From assembly GCF_002874965.1 (NCBI RefSeq), contig NZ_CP025624.1, forward strand, positions 310,001 to 374,000: a stretch of 64,000 nucleotides of DNA. The letters run 5' to 3'. The position numbers and the translations under genes were made by a program. Within the stretch, counting starts at the first letter, position 1. Every line of letters starts with the position of its first letter. This DNA comes from Pseudomonas sp. NC02. Lineage in GTDB: Bacteria > Pseudomonadota > Gammaproteobacteria > Pseudomonadales > Pseudomonadaceae. This document shows positions 26,938-35,854 of the stretch, piece by piece. A model generated the notes under the pieces. The model was not told the DNA's origin, made no database searches, and was given only the letters and a program-made list of their open reading frames with translations.

Positions 26938-27351
26938 TCAGTCTTCGGAATTCACCAGCGCCTGTGACGCCGCGACGTAATCGGCCTGGAATTCCGGCGA
27001 CTCAATCCACGCCAGCGCTGCCGCTTCATCCTCGGTATCCGTGGCCCACTGGCGATACTCGATCAGCGCCGCGAGGATAAAGTCCGTCGCTTCTTCTTCG
27101 CCTTCCTGCTCCAGTACCACTGCCAGCAGCGGGTGCGCCAGGAACACGGCACACAGCGCCTGCTGGCTGGTTTCGCCAGCGGTGCGCATCTCCAGGAACA
27201 GCTCGGTCAAATCCACCGATTCAAGATCAATGCGGCTGTCATCGCCGGCAAAGGCATCCGGCTTGGTGGCGACGGCGCGTTGGGTGCGATTCTGCTTGGC
27301 CTTGGCTTTTGCCCGGTGGGCGCGTTTTTGCTGCTTGTTCGGCGAAGCCAT
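26938..27351 (-). CDS. Small hypothetical protein with basic N-terminus
   Basis: 137 residues. The first ~28 are strongly basic (NKQQKRAHRAKAKAKQNRTQR), the rest is acidic and helical (EQEGEEEATDFILAALIEYRQW). No known domain is recognised. The codon pattern and composition match the core genome, so it is a real gene. A nucleic-acid or ribosome association is possible from the basic tail only. Confidence 0.75.
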   Translation of the reverse strand: MASPNKQQKRAHRAKAKAKQNRTQRAVATKPDAFAGDDSRIDLESVDLTELFLEMRTAGETSQQALCAVFLAHPLLAVVLEQEGEEEATDFILAALIEYRQWATDTEDEAAALAWIESPEFQADYVAASQALVNSED

Positions 27352-27424
27352 GGGCTCACGTCCTTGGTGTCAGGATCTGGGGGTGGGGTATTGAAGCGCA
27401 GGTCTGGAGAAATCCCAAGGCTTT

Positions 27425-28345
27425 CTAGGTGCGATCCGTCACTTGGCGCCCCGGCGTGCCGTTGGCCAACTCTCCCCTTTGCAGCCAAGCCAATGCAATC
27501 GGCCACAACCGATCCTGATACTGGCTGCGAAAGAATGCGAAGTGTCCGACCTCTTTTTCGCCGATATCTTCAGGGGCGATCCGCAGGTGCGTGCGCTCGC
27601 TGCCGTCGAAGTAACCCAGCAGGCGCTCGATTGCCGCCACCGTGCCAAACGGGTCGTCGGTAATGCTGATGGCCAATATCTGTGCCTTCACCCGCGAAAA
27701 CGGCAACTCGGGCAAGGCTCGCCCACTCGGACGTTTTTCATAACTCGGCGTCGGCGTACTCCAGTCGCGTACCACGCCCGCCGGGGTATCCTCCAGCCAG
27801 CCTATGCGTTTGCCCGGGAAGTAGCCAAAAACCGCTGTCACCAGCGGCATCACCACATGCCATTTGGCAAGCATCCGCCAGCGCCCGCTCGCCTCGTAGT
27901 CGCGCCAGTAGGCAAACTGCGCGCCTACCGTCACCAGGCGCCGAATCACTGCGCCGGAAGCCCCGAGTCCCGCCGCACATCCGCCAAAACTGTGCCCGAC
28001 CACATCAATCGGTTGGCCGGCAAACTCCCGCTGGGCCCGCTGCAGGATCGCTTCGAAGTCCAGCACGCCCCAATCGGACCATGAGGCCTTGAACCCTTTC
28101 AGCGAGCCGCTGCGGGATTCGCCGATGCCGCGGTAGTCGTAGGTAATGACGTCGAAGCCATTGGCAAACAGGTAATCGGCAAACCGTGAGTAGTGACGGC
28201 AGCGTACGGAGGTGGCGGCGTTGATGATGACGACCGGGCGTTCAACGTCTGTGCGCGGATGGCGCCATGTGAAGCCGCCGATGGAATGCCCATCGGCTGT
28301 GGGCTCGCGGAATGCTTCGGCTTGAGTTCGGGCTGGCAGGTTCAT
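27425..28345 (-). CDS. Alpha/beta-fold hydrolase
   Basis: 306 residues. Nucleophile elbow VVGHSFGG (Ser), oxyanion-side block PVVIINAAT, YDYRGIGESRSG, and a C-terminal catalytic His in KEVGHFAFFRS. Serine hydrolase of the alpha/beta fold without lipase-box neighbours or signal peptide, so probably cytoplasmic; substrate unknown. Confidence 0.85.
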   Translation of the reverse strand: MNLPARTQAEAFREPTADGHSIGGFTWRHPRTDVERPVVIINAATSVRCRHYSRFADYLFANGFDVITYDYRGIGESRSGSLKGFKASWSDWGVLDFEAILQRAQREFAGQPIDVVGHSFGGCAAGLGASGAVIRRLVTVGAQFAYWRDYEASGRWRMLAKWHVVMPLVTAVFGYFPGKRIGWLEDTPAGVVRDWSTPTPSYEKRPSGRALPELPFSRVKAQILAISITDDPFGTVAAIERLLGYFDGSERTHLRIAPEDIGEKEVGHFAFFRSQYQDRLWPIALAWLQRGELANGTPGRQVTDRT

Positions 28346-28517
28346 GAACAGGCTCGATCATTGCGCTTTCGATGGGGTGTCAAAGGCCCGTGCGCAGTTT
28401 TATGAGAAGTCGAAACTAACAAATTTCTGCTACGAAGACCCCGGGGATTTTTCTGAGGCTCGACCTGAGCGGCACAGATGCCTAGGCTTAGACCCTTTCG
28501 CCCACCAGAGCCGGCCC

Positions 28518-29483
28518 ATGACCCGCGACACCCTCGAACAAAACCAGATCCCGATCTACTTCGCCAGCGTGGTGCTGGCTGCCGTTGTTGGCCTGCTGGC
28601 GCCCTCCATGGCTCAAGGTGTGGCCGCCCTGGTTACGCCCGCCATCGCCGTGCTGATGTACGCGATGTTTCTGCAAATCCCCTTTCTGGACCTGCGCCAG
28701 GGCTTGGGCAACAAACGCTTTATGGCCGCATTGCTGCTGGCCAACTTCATCCTGATTCCGCTGCTGGTGTGGGCGCTGACTCGGGGCCTGGTGGAACACC
28801 CGGCGATCCTGGTGGGTGCGTTGCTGGTGCTGTTGACGCCGTGCATCGACTACGTGGTGGTGTTTACCCATATCGGCAAGGGTGACTCGCGGTTGATGCT
28901 GGCAGCGACCCCGATTCTGTTGTTGCTGCAACTGCTGCTGTTGCCGGTCTACCTGGGGTTGATGCTGGGGGCGCAGTCGCAGGTAGTGGTTGCAGTGGGG
29001 CCGTTTGTCGAGGCCTTCCTGCTGCTGATCGTTGCCCCCATGATTCTGGCGGTGCTGACCACTTCCCAGTCCCGGCGCTCACCGGTCGTCAGTGCCTGGA
29101 ACGATGCCTGGGCCTGGCTGCCCGTGCCGGCCATGGCGCTGGTGCTGATGGTGGTGATCGGTTCGCAGATCACCGCCGTGGTCCGCGATATCGGCCTGCT
29201 GGCGCCGGTGATCCCGGTGTATATCGGCTTCCTGTTGCTGGCCCCGCTGATGGGGGCGCTGGCTTCGCGCCTGTTCAAGCTATCGGCGCCCACGGCGCGG
29301 GCGGTCACCTTCAGCGCCTCCACGCGTAATTCCCTGGTGGTGCTGCCGCTGGCGCTGGCGTTACCCGAAGAGATCCGTGGGCTCGCTGCTGCCGCAGTGA
29401 TCACGCAAACCCTGGTGGAATTGGTAGGGGAGCTACTCTATATCCGCCTGCTGCCGCTGCTGATCTGGCCCGCTCGTCGTTAG
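28518..29483 (+). CDS. ACR3/bile-acid-symporter-family transporter (annotated arsenic resistance type)
   Basis: 321 residues from the ATG after CCGGCCC; the longer frame upstream is not protein-like. About ten membrane helices of the SBF/ACR3 fold. A conserved Cys sits in VLLTPCIDYVVVFTHIGKGD, in the helix where ACR3 has its metalloid-binding Cys, and FSASTRNSLVVLPLALALP is the second family marker. No arsR or arsC is nearby, so arsenite transport is not supported by context. Confidence 0.75.
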   Translation: MTRDTLEQNQIPIYFASVVLAAVVGLLAPSMAQGVAALVTPAIAVLMYAMFLQIPFLDLRQGLGNKRFMAALLLANFILIPLLVWALTRGLVEHPAILVGALLVLLTPCIDYVVVFTHIGKGDSRLMLAATPILLLLQLLLLPVYLGLMLGAQSQVVVAVGPFVEAFLLLIVAPMILAVLTTSQSRRSPVVSAWNDAWAWLPVPAMALVLMVVIGSQITAVVRDIGLLAPVIPVYIGFLLLAPLMGALASRLFKLSAPTARAVTFSASTRNSLVVLPLALALPEEIRGLAAAAVITQTLVELVGELLYIRLLPLLIWPARR

Positions 29484-29570
29484 GCGGATGAATGTTTGAT
29501 TCCGTTCAGGGCTTATTCAGGGTGGCGTTCGGCAACATGAGCCGGTTTACCCCACCTGACAGGCTGAATA

Positions 29571-31211
29571 ATGGATCAACACAATCGCTTTCGAATGGAA
29601 TCGCTGGGTATTTTCCTCATCGCCCTGCTGCTGTTCACCCTGGGCATCTGGGACCAGCAGCCACAGGGCTTCGACGGCCGCTGGGCCGTGTTCATGCAAG
29701 AGATGTTTCGCCACGGCGCGAGCCTGTTTCCTACCACCTACGGTGAGCCTTACCCGGACTATCCGGGCACCGCGACCTACCTCAGCTACCTCTTTGCCCG
29801 TTTATTCGGCGCGCCCAACGACCTGGCTAACGTGATGCCCACCGCCCTGGCGTCTGCCGGGGTCATGGCGCTGATCTACCGCTTGCTGGTGCCGTCGGGC
29901 CGGGCGTGGGCGCTGCTGACGGTGCTGCTCACCGCATTGACTGCCCAGTTGCTGGAGAAGTCGCGCTCGGTGTGCCTGGACCAGATGATCTCGTTGTTGT
30001 GCCTGGGGTGTTTCTACCTGCTGCATACCGGTGAGCGCCTGGGCTCGCGGCTGCGCCAATATGCGATCTTTCCGTTGTTCGTGGTGGCGTTTGCCATTCG
30101 CGGGCCGCTGGGGTTGATCGAGGTGTGCGGGGTGGCCTGTGTCTACTGGGCGCTGGGCACCGCTCGTACGCGGCAAGAGCGGATTGCACTGCTGAAAAAG
30201 GTGATTGCCCACGGCGTGGTCGGTTTGATCCTGCTGGCCGGCTGTTGGTGGGCGCTGTTGAAACTGGCGCGGATCAGCGGGGGCGATGCTTTCGTCGATG
30301 ATGTGCTGCGGATGCAATTCACCGGGCGCCTTGATGAAACCGGTGAGGCGTTCTACTTCTACTTCAAGCTGAGCCTGTACCGCTATTTCCCGGTGGTGCC
30401 GCTGGCATTGGCGACGATGATTGCCCTGCGCCACAAATGGTCGGCCCGCCACGACGATGCCGATGTGCAGTTGATGCTGCGTTTGGCCGCCTGCGGCCTG
30501 ATGATTTTGCTGGGCTTGTCGGTGCCGCACTTCAAGCGCGCCTACTACATCGTGCCCATGGTCCCGATGTTTGCCGCGGTGGCCGCCTATGGCTTGCTCC
30601 AGGCCCAGGGCTGGTTGCTCGGCGTGCGGCGTGGCTATGAGTGGCTGGTGGCGGTCCTGCCGGTGCTGGGCATTGTCGTGGTGTTTGTCTGTCGGCATCT
30701 GTGGCACAAGCACGGCTACTGGCCGGACGTTTCAGTGCCGGCGCTGGTGGGTGTGCTGATCGTGCTGCAACTCGCAGCCGTGATTGCCTGGCGCCGTTTG
30801 CAGGGCAATCTCGGCCAGCGCCTAGTGGTGCTCAGCGTGATTGCGCTGGCCACCCAATGGCTGGTGCTGGTGAAGGTTGTGGAGCCGGCCAAGGACCTGC
30901 AATTCGACACCAGGAACTTCGTAAGCGCGGTGGAAAAGCTGCGTGCCGATAATCCCGGGACCCTGGTGTTCGTCGATCTGGCCAAGGACACCTGGGCGAT
31001 TCGCTACATCATGAATCTGGATCACGACGAGCAGCCGCTGTTCATCGGGCGCAACCAACCCTTGCTGGTGGATACGCTACCGCGCCCCGCCTGGGTGATT
31101 GTGGAGCGCAAGCAAACCGCATTGCTCAGCGGCACGCCGCTGGAACACATGGCGCCGGTGTTCAATGGACGGTTGAATGACAACCCGCTGCTGGTGTTCC
31201 TGGTGAAGTGA
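29571..31211 (+). CDS. ArnT-like membrane glycosyltransferase
   Basis: 546 residues with many membrane helices. The first periplasmic loop FDGRWAVFMQEMFRHG...YGEPYPDYPGTATYLSYLFARLFG fits the ArnT/PMT (GT83-type) fold, where an acidic residue in this loop is catalytic. The C-terminal ~100 residues form a periplasmic domain. It would use a polyprenyl-phosphate sugar donor; acceptor unknown. It is not next to lipid A or arn genes. Confidence 0.75.
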   Translation: MDQHNRFRMESLGIFLIALLLFTLGIWDQQPQGFDGRWAVFMQEMFRHGASLFPTTYGEPYPDYPGTATYLSYLFARLFGAPNDLANVMPTALASAGVMALIYRLLVPSGRAWALLTVLLTALTAQLLEKSRSVCLDQMISLLCLGCFYLLHTGERLGSRLRQYAIFPLFVVAFAIRGPLGLIEVCGVACVYWALGTARTRQERIALLKKVIAHGVVGLILLAGCWWALLKLARISGGDAFVDDVLRMQFTGRLDETGEAFYFYFKLSLYRYFPVVPLALATMIALRHKWSARHDDADVQLMLRLAACGLMILLGLSVPHFKRAYYIVPMVPMFAAVAAYGLLQAQGWLLGVRRGYEWLVAVLPVLGIVVVFVCRHLWHKHGYWPDVSVPALVGVLIVLQLAAVIAWRRLQGNLGQRLVVLSVIALATQWLVLVKVVEPAKDLQFDTRNFVSAVEKLRADNPGTLVFVDLAKDTWAIRYIMNLDHDEQPLFIGRNQPLLVDTLPRPAWVIVERKQTALLSGTPLEHMAPVFNGRLNDNPLLVFLVK

Positions 31212-31448
31212 CTCAGTCGCCTTGACATCCTTGTCGGTGGTGACGCCGACGAGAGTGGCGATCACTGGGGAATTAAGGATGGATCAATGGGGTCGGAATG
31301 AGGTGTTGATAACCGGCACTTTGGATCGTCTTACTGTATGGTCGCCGCCTGGATGACCGGTTGGTCTGATTGGAGCGCTTTGCAGCCTGCCGCAAAACAG
31401 GCGCCTGCTAGGCTTGGGTACTTTCGTGGTGATGAGTTTGGGTGCGAC

Positions 31449-31739
31449 ATGGAAGCAGTAAAAATGGATTTTGAGTATGCCGGTGCCGAGAGCGTCGGTA
31501 GTGCCCACGTGATCGGCCGTTCCTGGCTTGGCGGCCTCAGCATCTGTTTCGACGGAGGCTGCAGCTACCCCTCGATGATCAGCGTGCTGGAGGCTGTGTT
31601 CAGGCGCTACGGACGCCTGGTGCGTTTTGGCGAGTCGCTCTCGGCGCAGGATTGGATTGCGCGCGTGGAGGAGAGTGGTTTTCACATCTCCGAGCAGGAG
31701 CGGGTTGCGGTGTTGACGTTGATGCGGGGCGGGGGCTGA
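31449..31739 (+). CDS. Small hypothetical protein
   Basis: 96 residues from the ATG at 31449 (MEAVKMDFEYAGAESVG). A longer start at 31338 is possible but gives an unlikely leader. No recognised domain; no membrane segment or signal peptide. Composition fits the core. A strong terminator follows 22 bases after the stop, supporting a real transcription unit. Confidence 0.55.
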   Translation: MEAVKMDFEYAGAESVGSAHVIGRSWLGGLSICFDGGCSYPSMISVLEAVFRRYGRLVRFGESLSAQDWIARVEESGFHISEQERVAVLTLMRGGG

Positions 31740-31761
31740 AGGAGTCAAAAACGGCAGGCAA

Positions 31762-31790
31762 CAAAAAACCCGCACCAGGCGGGTTTTTTG
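31762..31790. terminator. Bidirectional intrinsic terminator
   Basis: CAAAAAACCCGC (31762-31773) pairs with GCGGGTTTTTTG (31779-31790) around an ACCAG loop. T-runs lie on both strands, so it serves the small plus-strand gene and the minus-strand tRNA-Phe. Confidence 0.85.
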
Positions 31791-31830
31791 TGTGTTTCAG
31801 ATGACATTTGCACCACCTGAAACTAATTAG

Positions 31831-31906
31831 TGGTGCCCAGAGACGGAATCGAACCGCCGACACGGGGATTTTCAATCCCCTGCTCTACCGACTGAGCTAT
31901 CTGGGC
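31831..31906 (-). tRNA. tRNA-Phe (anticodon GAA)
   Basis: 76-base cloverleaf with encoded CCA at 31831-31833. Acceptor GCCCAGA/TCTGGGC, D-arm AGCTCAGTCGGTAGAGC, anticodon stem GGGGA/TCCCC around TTGAAAA (anticodon GAA), T-arm GGTTCGATTCC. Confidence 0.96.
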
Positions 31907-31916
31907 AACGGGGCGC

Positions 31917-31945
31917 ATTAAACGGGTTTTTCAGGGGGTCGTCAA
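31917..31945 (-). promoter_or_regulatory. Sigma-70 promoter of tRNA-Phe
   Basis: On the minus strand TTGACG (31940-31945), a 17-base spacer and TTTAAT (31917-31922), followed by a GC-rich discriminator just before the tRNA. This is a typical strong stable-RNA promoter. Confidence 0.8.
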
Positions 31946-32009
31946 GCAAGTTTTCAAAAAATATTTAATTATTACCGTCGCTTACGGGCCAACCCCCAAA
32001 TTTGATCAA

Positions 32010-32282
32010 TTATTCAGCAGGTGGCACGTAGCCGTCGGCCTTGGCGTAATCCTCGCCGGAAAAATACTTGTCCATCTCGCCCTGCAGGTATTTGCGGTCT
32101 TCGGCGTTCATCATGTTCAGGCGCTTTTCGTTGATCAACAGGGTCTGGTGCTTTTGCCAGTCAGCCCAGGCCTTGGCGGAGACGTTGTCGAAAATGTCCT
32201 GGCCCTTGGCGCCAGGGAACGGGGCGCGCTCCAGGGCGGGCAGTTCTTCGTGGTACTTGCGGCAGATGATGGTGCGGGTCAT
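32010..32282 (-). CDS. yggX: YggX, Fe(II)-trafficking protein
   Basis: 90 residues, cytoplasmic. [24 protein letters not shown] with the conserved Cys7 is diagnostic for Ygg[15 protein letters not shown] and MDKYFSGED follow. It protects Fe-S enzymes, including MutY, from oxidative damage. The ATG overlaps the mutY stop (ATGA), the usual mutY-yggX arrangement. Confidence 0.95.
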   Translation of the reverse strand: MTRTIICRKYHEELPALERAPFPGAKGQDIFDNVSAKAWADWQKHQTLLINEKRLNMMNAEDRKYLQGEMDKYFSGEDYAKADGYVPPAE

Positions 32283-33346
32283 GACGGAACTCCTGCGTTC
32301 AATACTTCAGCCGCGCGCTTCAGCAGTTTTTTCACCGGGGCGGCAAGGCCCAGGCGCGGCGGGGTGGCGAGGTTATACCAGAGCCAGTCAGCCTCGGCCA
32401 CGTGATGGGCAGACTCCTGGGCCTGGACCAGCCAGGGTTCGATAGCCAGTTGGAAGTGGCTGAAGGTGTGGATCAGGCTCGGCAGCTCCTGGAGTTTGCC
32501 CAGCGCCAGCGAGTGCTGGTTGGCCAGGTGTTCCAGGTCGGCCAGGTCATCCAGCTCCGGCAGGCTCCACAAACCGCCCCACAGGCCCGTGGAGGGGCGA
32601 CGGTAAAGCAGGATCGCGCCCTCGCCATTGGCCAGCATCGGCATCAGCGTGCGCTTCTGGGGCACGGTCTTGCGTGGCTTGGGGATCGGGTAGCGGGTTT
32701 CCAGGCCGAGCAGGTGCGCTTCGCAGCCCTTTTCCAGCGGGCACAGCAGGCAGCTGGGCTTGCTGCGGGTGCAGAGGGTGGCGCCCATGTCCATCATGGC
32801 CTGGGTGTAGGCGTTGACGCGGTCATGGGGCGTAAAGCGCTCTGCGGTGGCCCACAGCTGTTTGGCGACCTTCGGCTCGCCCGGGTAACCCTCTTGCGCG
32901 GTAAAGCGCGCCAGCACGCGTTTGACGTTGCCATCGAGGATCGGCGCTCGCAGGCCCATGCTCAGGCTGGCAATCGCACCCGCGGTGGACAGGCCAATGC
33001 CGGGCAGTTCGGTGAGTTTTTCGACGTCACGGGGAAACTCGCCGCCATATTCGGCAACGACGATCTTCGCGGTCTTTTGCAGGTTGCGCGCCCGGGTGTA
33101 GTAACCCAGCCCGGTCCACAGGTGCAGCACTTCGTCTTCCGGCGCGGCAGCCAGGGCTTCGACCGTTGGCAAGGACGCCATGAACCGGTCGAAGTAGTTC
33201 AGCACGGTGCTGACCTGGGTCTGCTGCAACATGATCTCCGAGACCCACACCCGGTAAGGCGTGATGCCCTGTTGCCAGGGCAGGTCATGGCGACCGTGGC
33301 GGTCGTACCAGTCGAGCACCGCCGTTGAAAACTGCTCGTTTCTCAT
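32279..33346 (-). CDS. mutY: MutY, A/G-specific adenine DNA glycosylase
   Basis: 355 residues. HhH-GPD domain with [24 protein letters not shown] (catalytic Glu in SEIML) and [15 protein letters not shown], followed by the lysine-less catalytic Asp block [10 protein letters not shown]. The 4Fe-4S cluster motif is C-x6-C-x2-C-x5-C ([18 protein letters not shown]). The C-terminal NUDIX-like domain recognises 8-oxoG. It removes A opposite 8-oxoG. ATGA overlaps with both asmA (upstream) and yggX (downstream). Confidence 0.96.
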   Translation of the reverse strand: MRNEQFSTAVLDWYDRHGRHDLPWQQGITPYRVWVSEIMLQQTQVSTVLNYFDRFMASLPTVEALAAAPEDEVLHLWTGLGYYTRARNLQKTAKIVVAEYGGEFPRDVEKLTELPGIGLSTAGAIASLSMGLRAPILDGNVKRVLARFTAQEGYPGEPKVAKQLWATAERFTPHDRVNAYTQAMMDMGATLCTRSKPSCLLCPLEKGCEAHLLGLETRYPIPKPRKTVPQKRTLMPMLANGEGAILLYRRPSTGLWGGLWSLPELDDLADLEHLANQHSLALGKLQELPSLIHTFSHFQLAIEPWLVQAQESAHHVAEADWLWYNLATPPRLGLAAPVKKLLKRAAEVLNAGVPS

Positions 33347-35559
33347 CGTTTGAACAGGCCTTTAAGCGCGTCTTTCAGCTGTGGATTGACCTTGTCGAGC
33401 TTCTGTTCAAGCTTCTCGCTGAGCTTGTTGCCCGCCGCCTTGATGGCGACCTGGCTCAAGCCGTCCTTGTCCAGGCGGCAGGCCTTGGCGCCCAGTTCCA
33501 GCGGGCCACGGCAGCGCAGCGGGACTTCGATGTTCTGGAAGTTGGAGCCCACCTGGCAAGCCGGGTCCGGCACGTCGCGCTGGTCGCCTTCGACGATGAT
33601 GCCGACGCGGTAGTCCATGCCCAGCACGCGCAGGTCGACGTCACCGTCACCGTTGACGGTCAGGCCCGGGATGCGCACTTTCAGGTCGGGGTTGCTGGCC
33701 ACGCCATTGCGCAAGGTCAGGTTGCCCTTGAGTTCCTGGAACGGGGTGTCCTTGCCGCGCTGGTCGCCGCTGAGGGTCTTGCGGTTGAGCAGGGCGATGC
33801 CGGTGCACAGCTGTTGCTCGATGTTGGCGTTGAGCAGCACGCCGTTGTTGATCGCGAAGCTGGCGGTACCGTTGAGGCTGTCGATCAGGGCTTTCTGGCT
33901 ATTGCCGCGGCCGTTGAGGTTGCTGTCGAGGGTGAGCTGGCCCTTCACCGGCGGGTTCTGCCCCTGGGCTTGCAGGATGCGTTCGACCGGTACCTGCTTG
34001 ATGCGGGTTTGCAGCGCCAGCAGCGGGATGTCCTGGCGCACGTCAAGGTTGCCGTTGGCCTGGAAGGTGCCGTTGTAGAGGCCGCCGCTCAAGGTATCGA
34101 GCTTGAGCTGGCCATCGAGGCCGGAGGCTTTCAGGGCGGCATTCTGGATCGGCAGCTTGCTCAGGGTCAGTTGGCCAAAGGACAGGTCGGCGTTTACGTC
34201 CAGGGTGCGCAGGCGGGTCAGCGGCAGCAGCTTGTCGGTACTCCACGCGGCTTTGGTCGGGGCGTCCGGCAACGGTGTGGTGCCACCGGCCGCCATGGCG
34301 CCGGCTTCGCTGTTCTGCACTTCAGCCTGGCGCGCGGCCGCAGCGCCCTTGGCGGCTTCGGACTTGGCCGGCAGGTAGTTGTCGGCGTTGAACGTATCGG
34401 CCTTGAGCTGCACCCGCAGGGATTGCCTGGCGAAATCATCCACGGCCACGCGACCGGTGAAGGTGCTGTCGTCGAGTTTCAGGTTGAGGTCTTCAAGCGC
34501 CAGGCTGGTCGGCGTGCCCTTGAGGCGGCTGACCAGTTCGACCTTGCTCAGGCTGCCGGCGGCCATCGGTGGCAGCGGGTTGCCGACGCTGTCGAGGAAC
34601 TTGGCCAGGTCAAACTGGGCAATCGACAGGGCGCCGCTGAACTGTGGAGTCTTGTCCAGGTCGTTGACCTTCAGCTCGCCCAGGGCGCGCAGTTGGTTCA
34701 GCGACAGCTTCATGCCGGTCCATTCGGCGATATTCGCAGACTGGTCCACCAGCAATTGGCCCTGGGTCGAAAAGGTCACGGTCTTGCCTTGCAGCGGCTC
34801 GCCGGTGGCTTCACCAGTGACCTTCATGTCTTCGAACTGGTAGCGCTTGAGGGCGCGCTGAATGCGCAGGTTGCCGTTCACCTCGGTCTTGACGCGCATC
34901 AGCGGCTGGTTGGTGCCGAAGAACGCGGTGAGTTTGACCGGGATGCTTGCACCTTCGTGCACGGCGCCGGCACTCAGCTGGATGCTTTCGGCGCTGAACT
35001 GCTTGCCGGTCTGCTCGTCGTTGTATTCGACGCGGGCGTTGTTGATGGTCAGGCTGTCGATGTCCAGGCGGATCGGCTGCGGCGGCTTTTCAGGCTTGGG
35101 CGGTGTGGCCGCTTCAGTCACGGCAGGCGTGGTGGCGGCGGTAGCCGGGTCCGGCACATTCTTGCCGATGTCTTCCCAGTTGCCGTGGCCATGCACGTCT
35201 TTGTTCAGGCGCAGGTTCAGGCCTTCGACACGTACATCGCTCATCTGCACTTCACGGCGCAGCAGCGGCAGCACGCGCACCGACAGGCCGAGCATCTGCA
35301 GATCGGCAAACGGTTGGCTCGGATTGGTCAGGGTCGCAACGCTGGCCTCGTGCAATTCAAGACCGAGCCAGGGGAACAGGCTCCAGCCGATGTCGCCATT
35401 GAGCGTCAGCTCGATGTGGGCCTTGTCGCGGGCAATCTGGCGAATCTCGTCTTTGTAGTCGTTGGGATCGAAGAGATGGGTCAGGGCAAAGCCTAGAGCC
35501 ACAATGATCAGCAACAGCCCGAGAAGTACCAGACCCAGGATTTTGCCGAACGCTTTCAT
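33343..35559 (-). CDS. AsmA-family protein
   Basis: 738 residues: N-terminal membrane anchor (GLVLLGLLLIIVALGFAL), then FDPNDYKDEIRQIARDKAHIELTLNGDIGWSLFPWLGLELH, the AsmA N-terminal hallmark. A long beta-rich periplasmic region (bridge-like lipid-transfer fold of the AsmA/TamB class) follows, with an Ala/Pro-rich insert at about 130-160. It is inferred to act in outer-membrane lipid homeostasis. First gene of asmA-mutY-yggX. Confidence 0.9.
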   Translation of the reverse strand: MKAFGKILGLVLLGLLLIIVALGFALTHLFDPNDYKDEIRQIARDKAHIELTLNGDIGWSLFPWLGLELHEASVATLTNPSQPFADLQMLGLSVRVLPLLRREVQMSDVRVEGLNLRLNKDVHGHGNWEDIGKNVPDPATAATTPAVTEAATPPKPEKPPQPIRLDIDSLTINNARVEYNDEQTGKQFSAESIQLSAGAVHEGASIPVKLTAFFGTNQPLMRVKTEVNGNLRIQRALKRYQFEDMKVTGEATGEPLQGKTVTFSTQGQLLVDQSANIAEWTGMKLSLNQLRALGELKVNDLDKTPQFSGALSIAQFDLAKFLDSVGNPLPPMAAGSLSKVELVSRLKGTPTSLALEDLNLKLDDSTFTGRVAVDDFARQSLRVQLKADTFNADNYLPAKSEAAKGAAAARQAEVQNSEAGAMAAGGTTPLPDAPTKAAWSTDKLLPLTRLRTLDVNADLSFGQLTLSKLPIQNAALKASGLDGQLKLDTLSGGLYNGTFQANGNLDVRQDIPLLALQTRIKQVPVERILQAQGQNPPVKGQLTLDSNLNGRGNSQKALIDSLNGTASFAINNGVLLNANIEQQLCTGIALLNRKTLSGDQRGKDTPFQELKGNLTLRNGVASNPDLKVRIPGLTVNGDGDVDLRVLGMDYRVGIIVEGDQRDVPDPACQVGSNFQNIEVPLRCRGPLELGAKACRLDKDGLSQVAIKAAGNKLSEKLEQKLDKVNPQLKDALKGLFKR

Positions 35560-35854
35560 GGGCGAGTCCTTGTATGTCGATTTTAAAATTTAGCCGAAGA
35601 GTATAACGCTCGTAGCCCTATGGCTGTTTAGGGATCGTTACATGGCGTCAAACAAATCAGATAACTCCAGAAAGGTGATATCAGTTTGGTTTTTCTGTCA
35701 TCCACAGATGCTAATCTGCGCATGTTCGTCTGCCGTCTGCGACTAAACGTCGCGTTTAAAAGGAGCTTTACTCAACAAAACGGCCACGCCTTGCGTGTAA
35801 GGCCGAGGGAGAGAGCGCCCGACGGACACATACTAATAACTGGGGGAAACACCA
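35560..35854. other. Divergent intergenic region asmA / MFS transporter
   Basis: Separates the minus-strand asmA operon from the plus-strand transporter. It is AT-rich, with GCGACTAAACGTCGC as a small palindrome at about 35738-35752. No gene or clear promoter identified. Confidence 0.5.

Noticed and set aside
28344..28517. Longer N-terminus for the ACR3-like transporter
   Set aside because: The added residues are not membrane-like and would overlap the hydrolase start; the ATG at 28518 matches the family.
33325..35496. 723-codon plus-strand frame across asmA
   Set aside because: Mirrors the AsmA coding strand; no domain, low-complexity Val/Gly/Gln-rich text.
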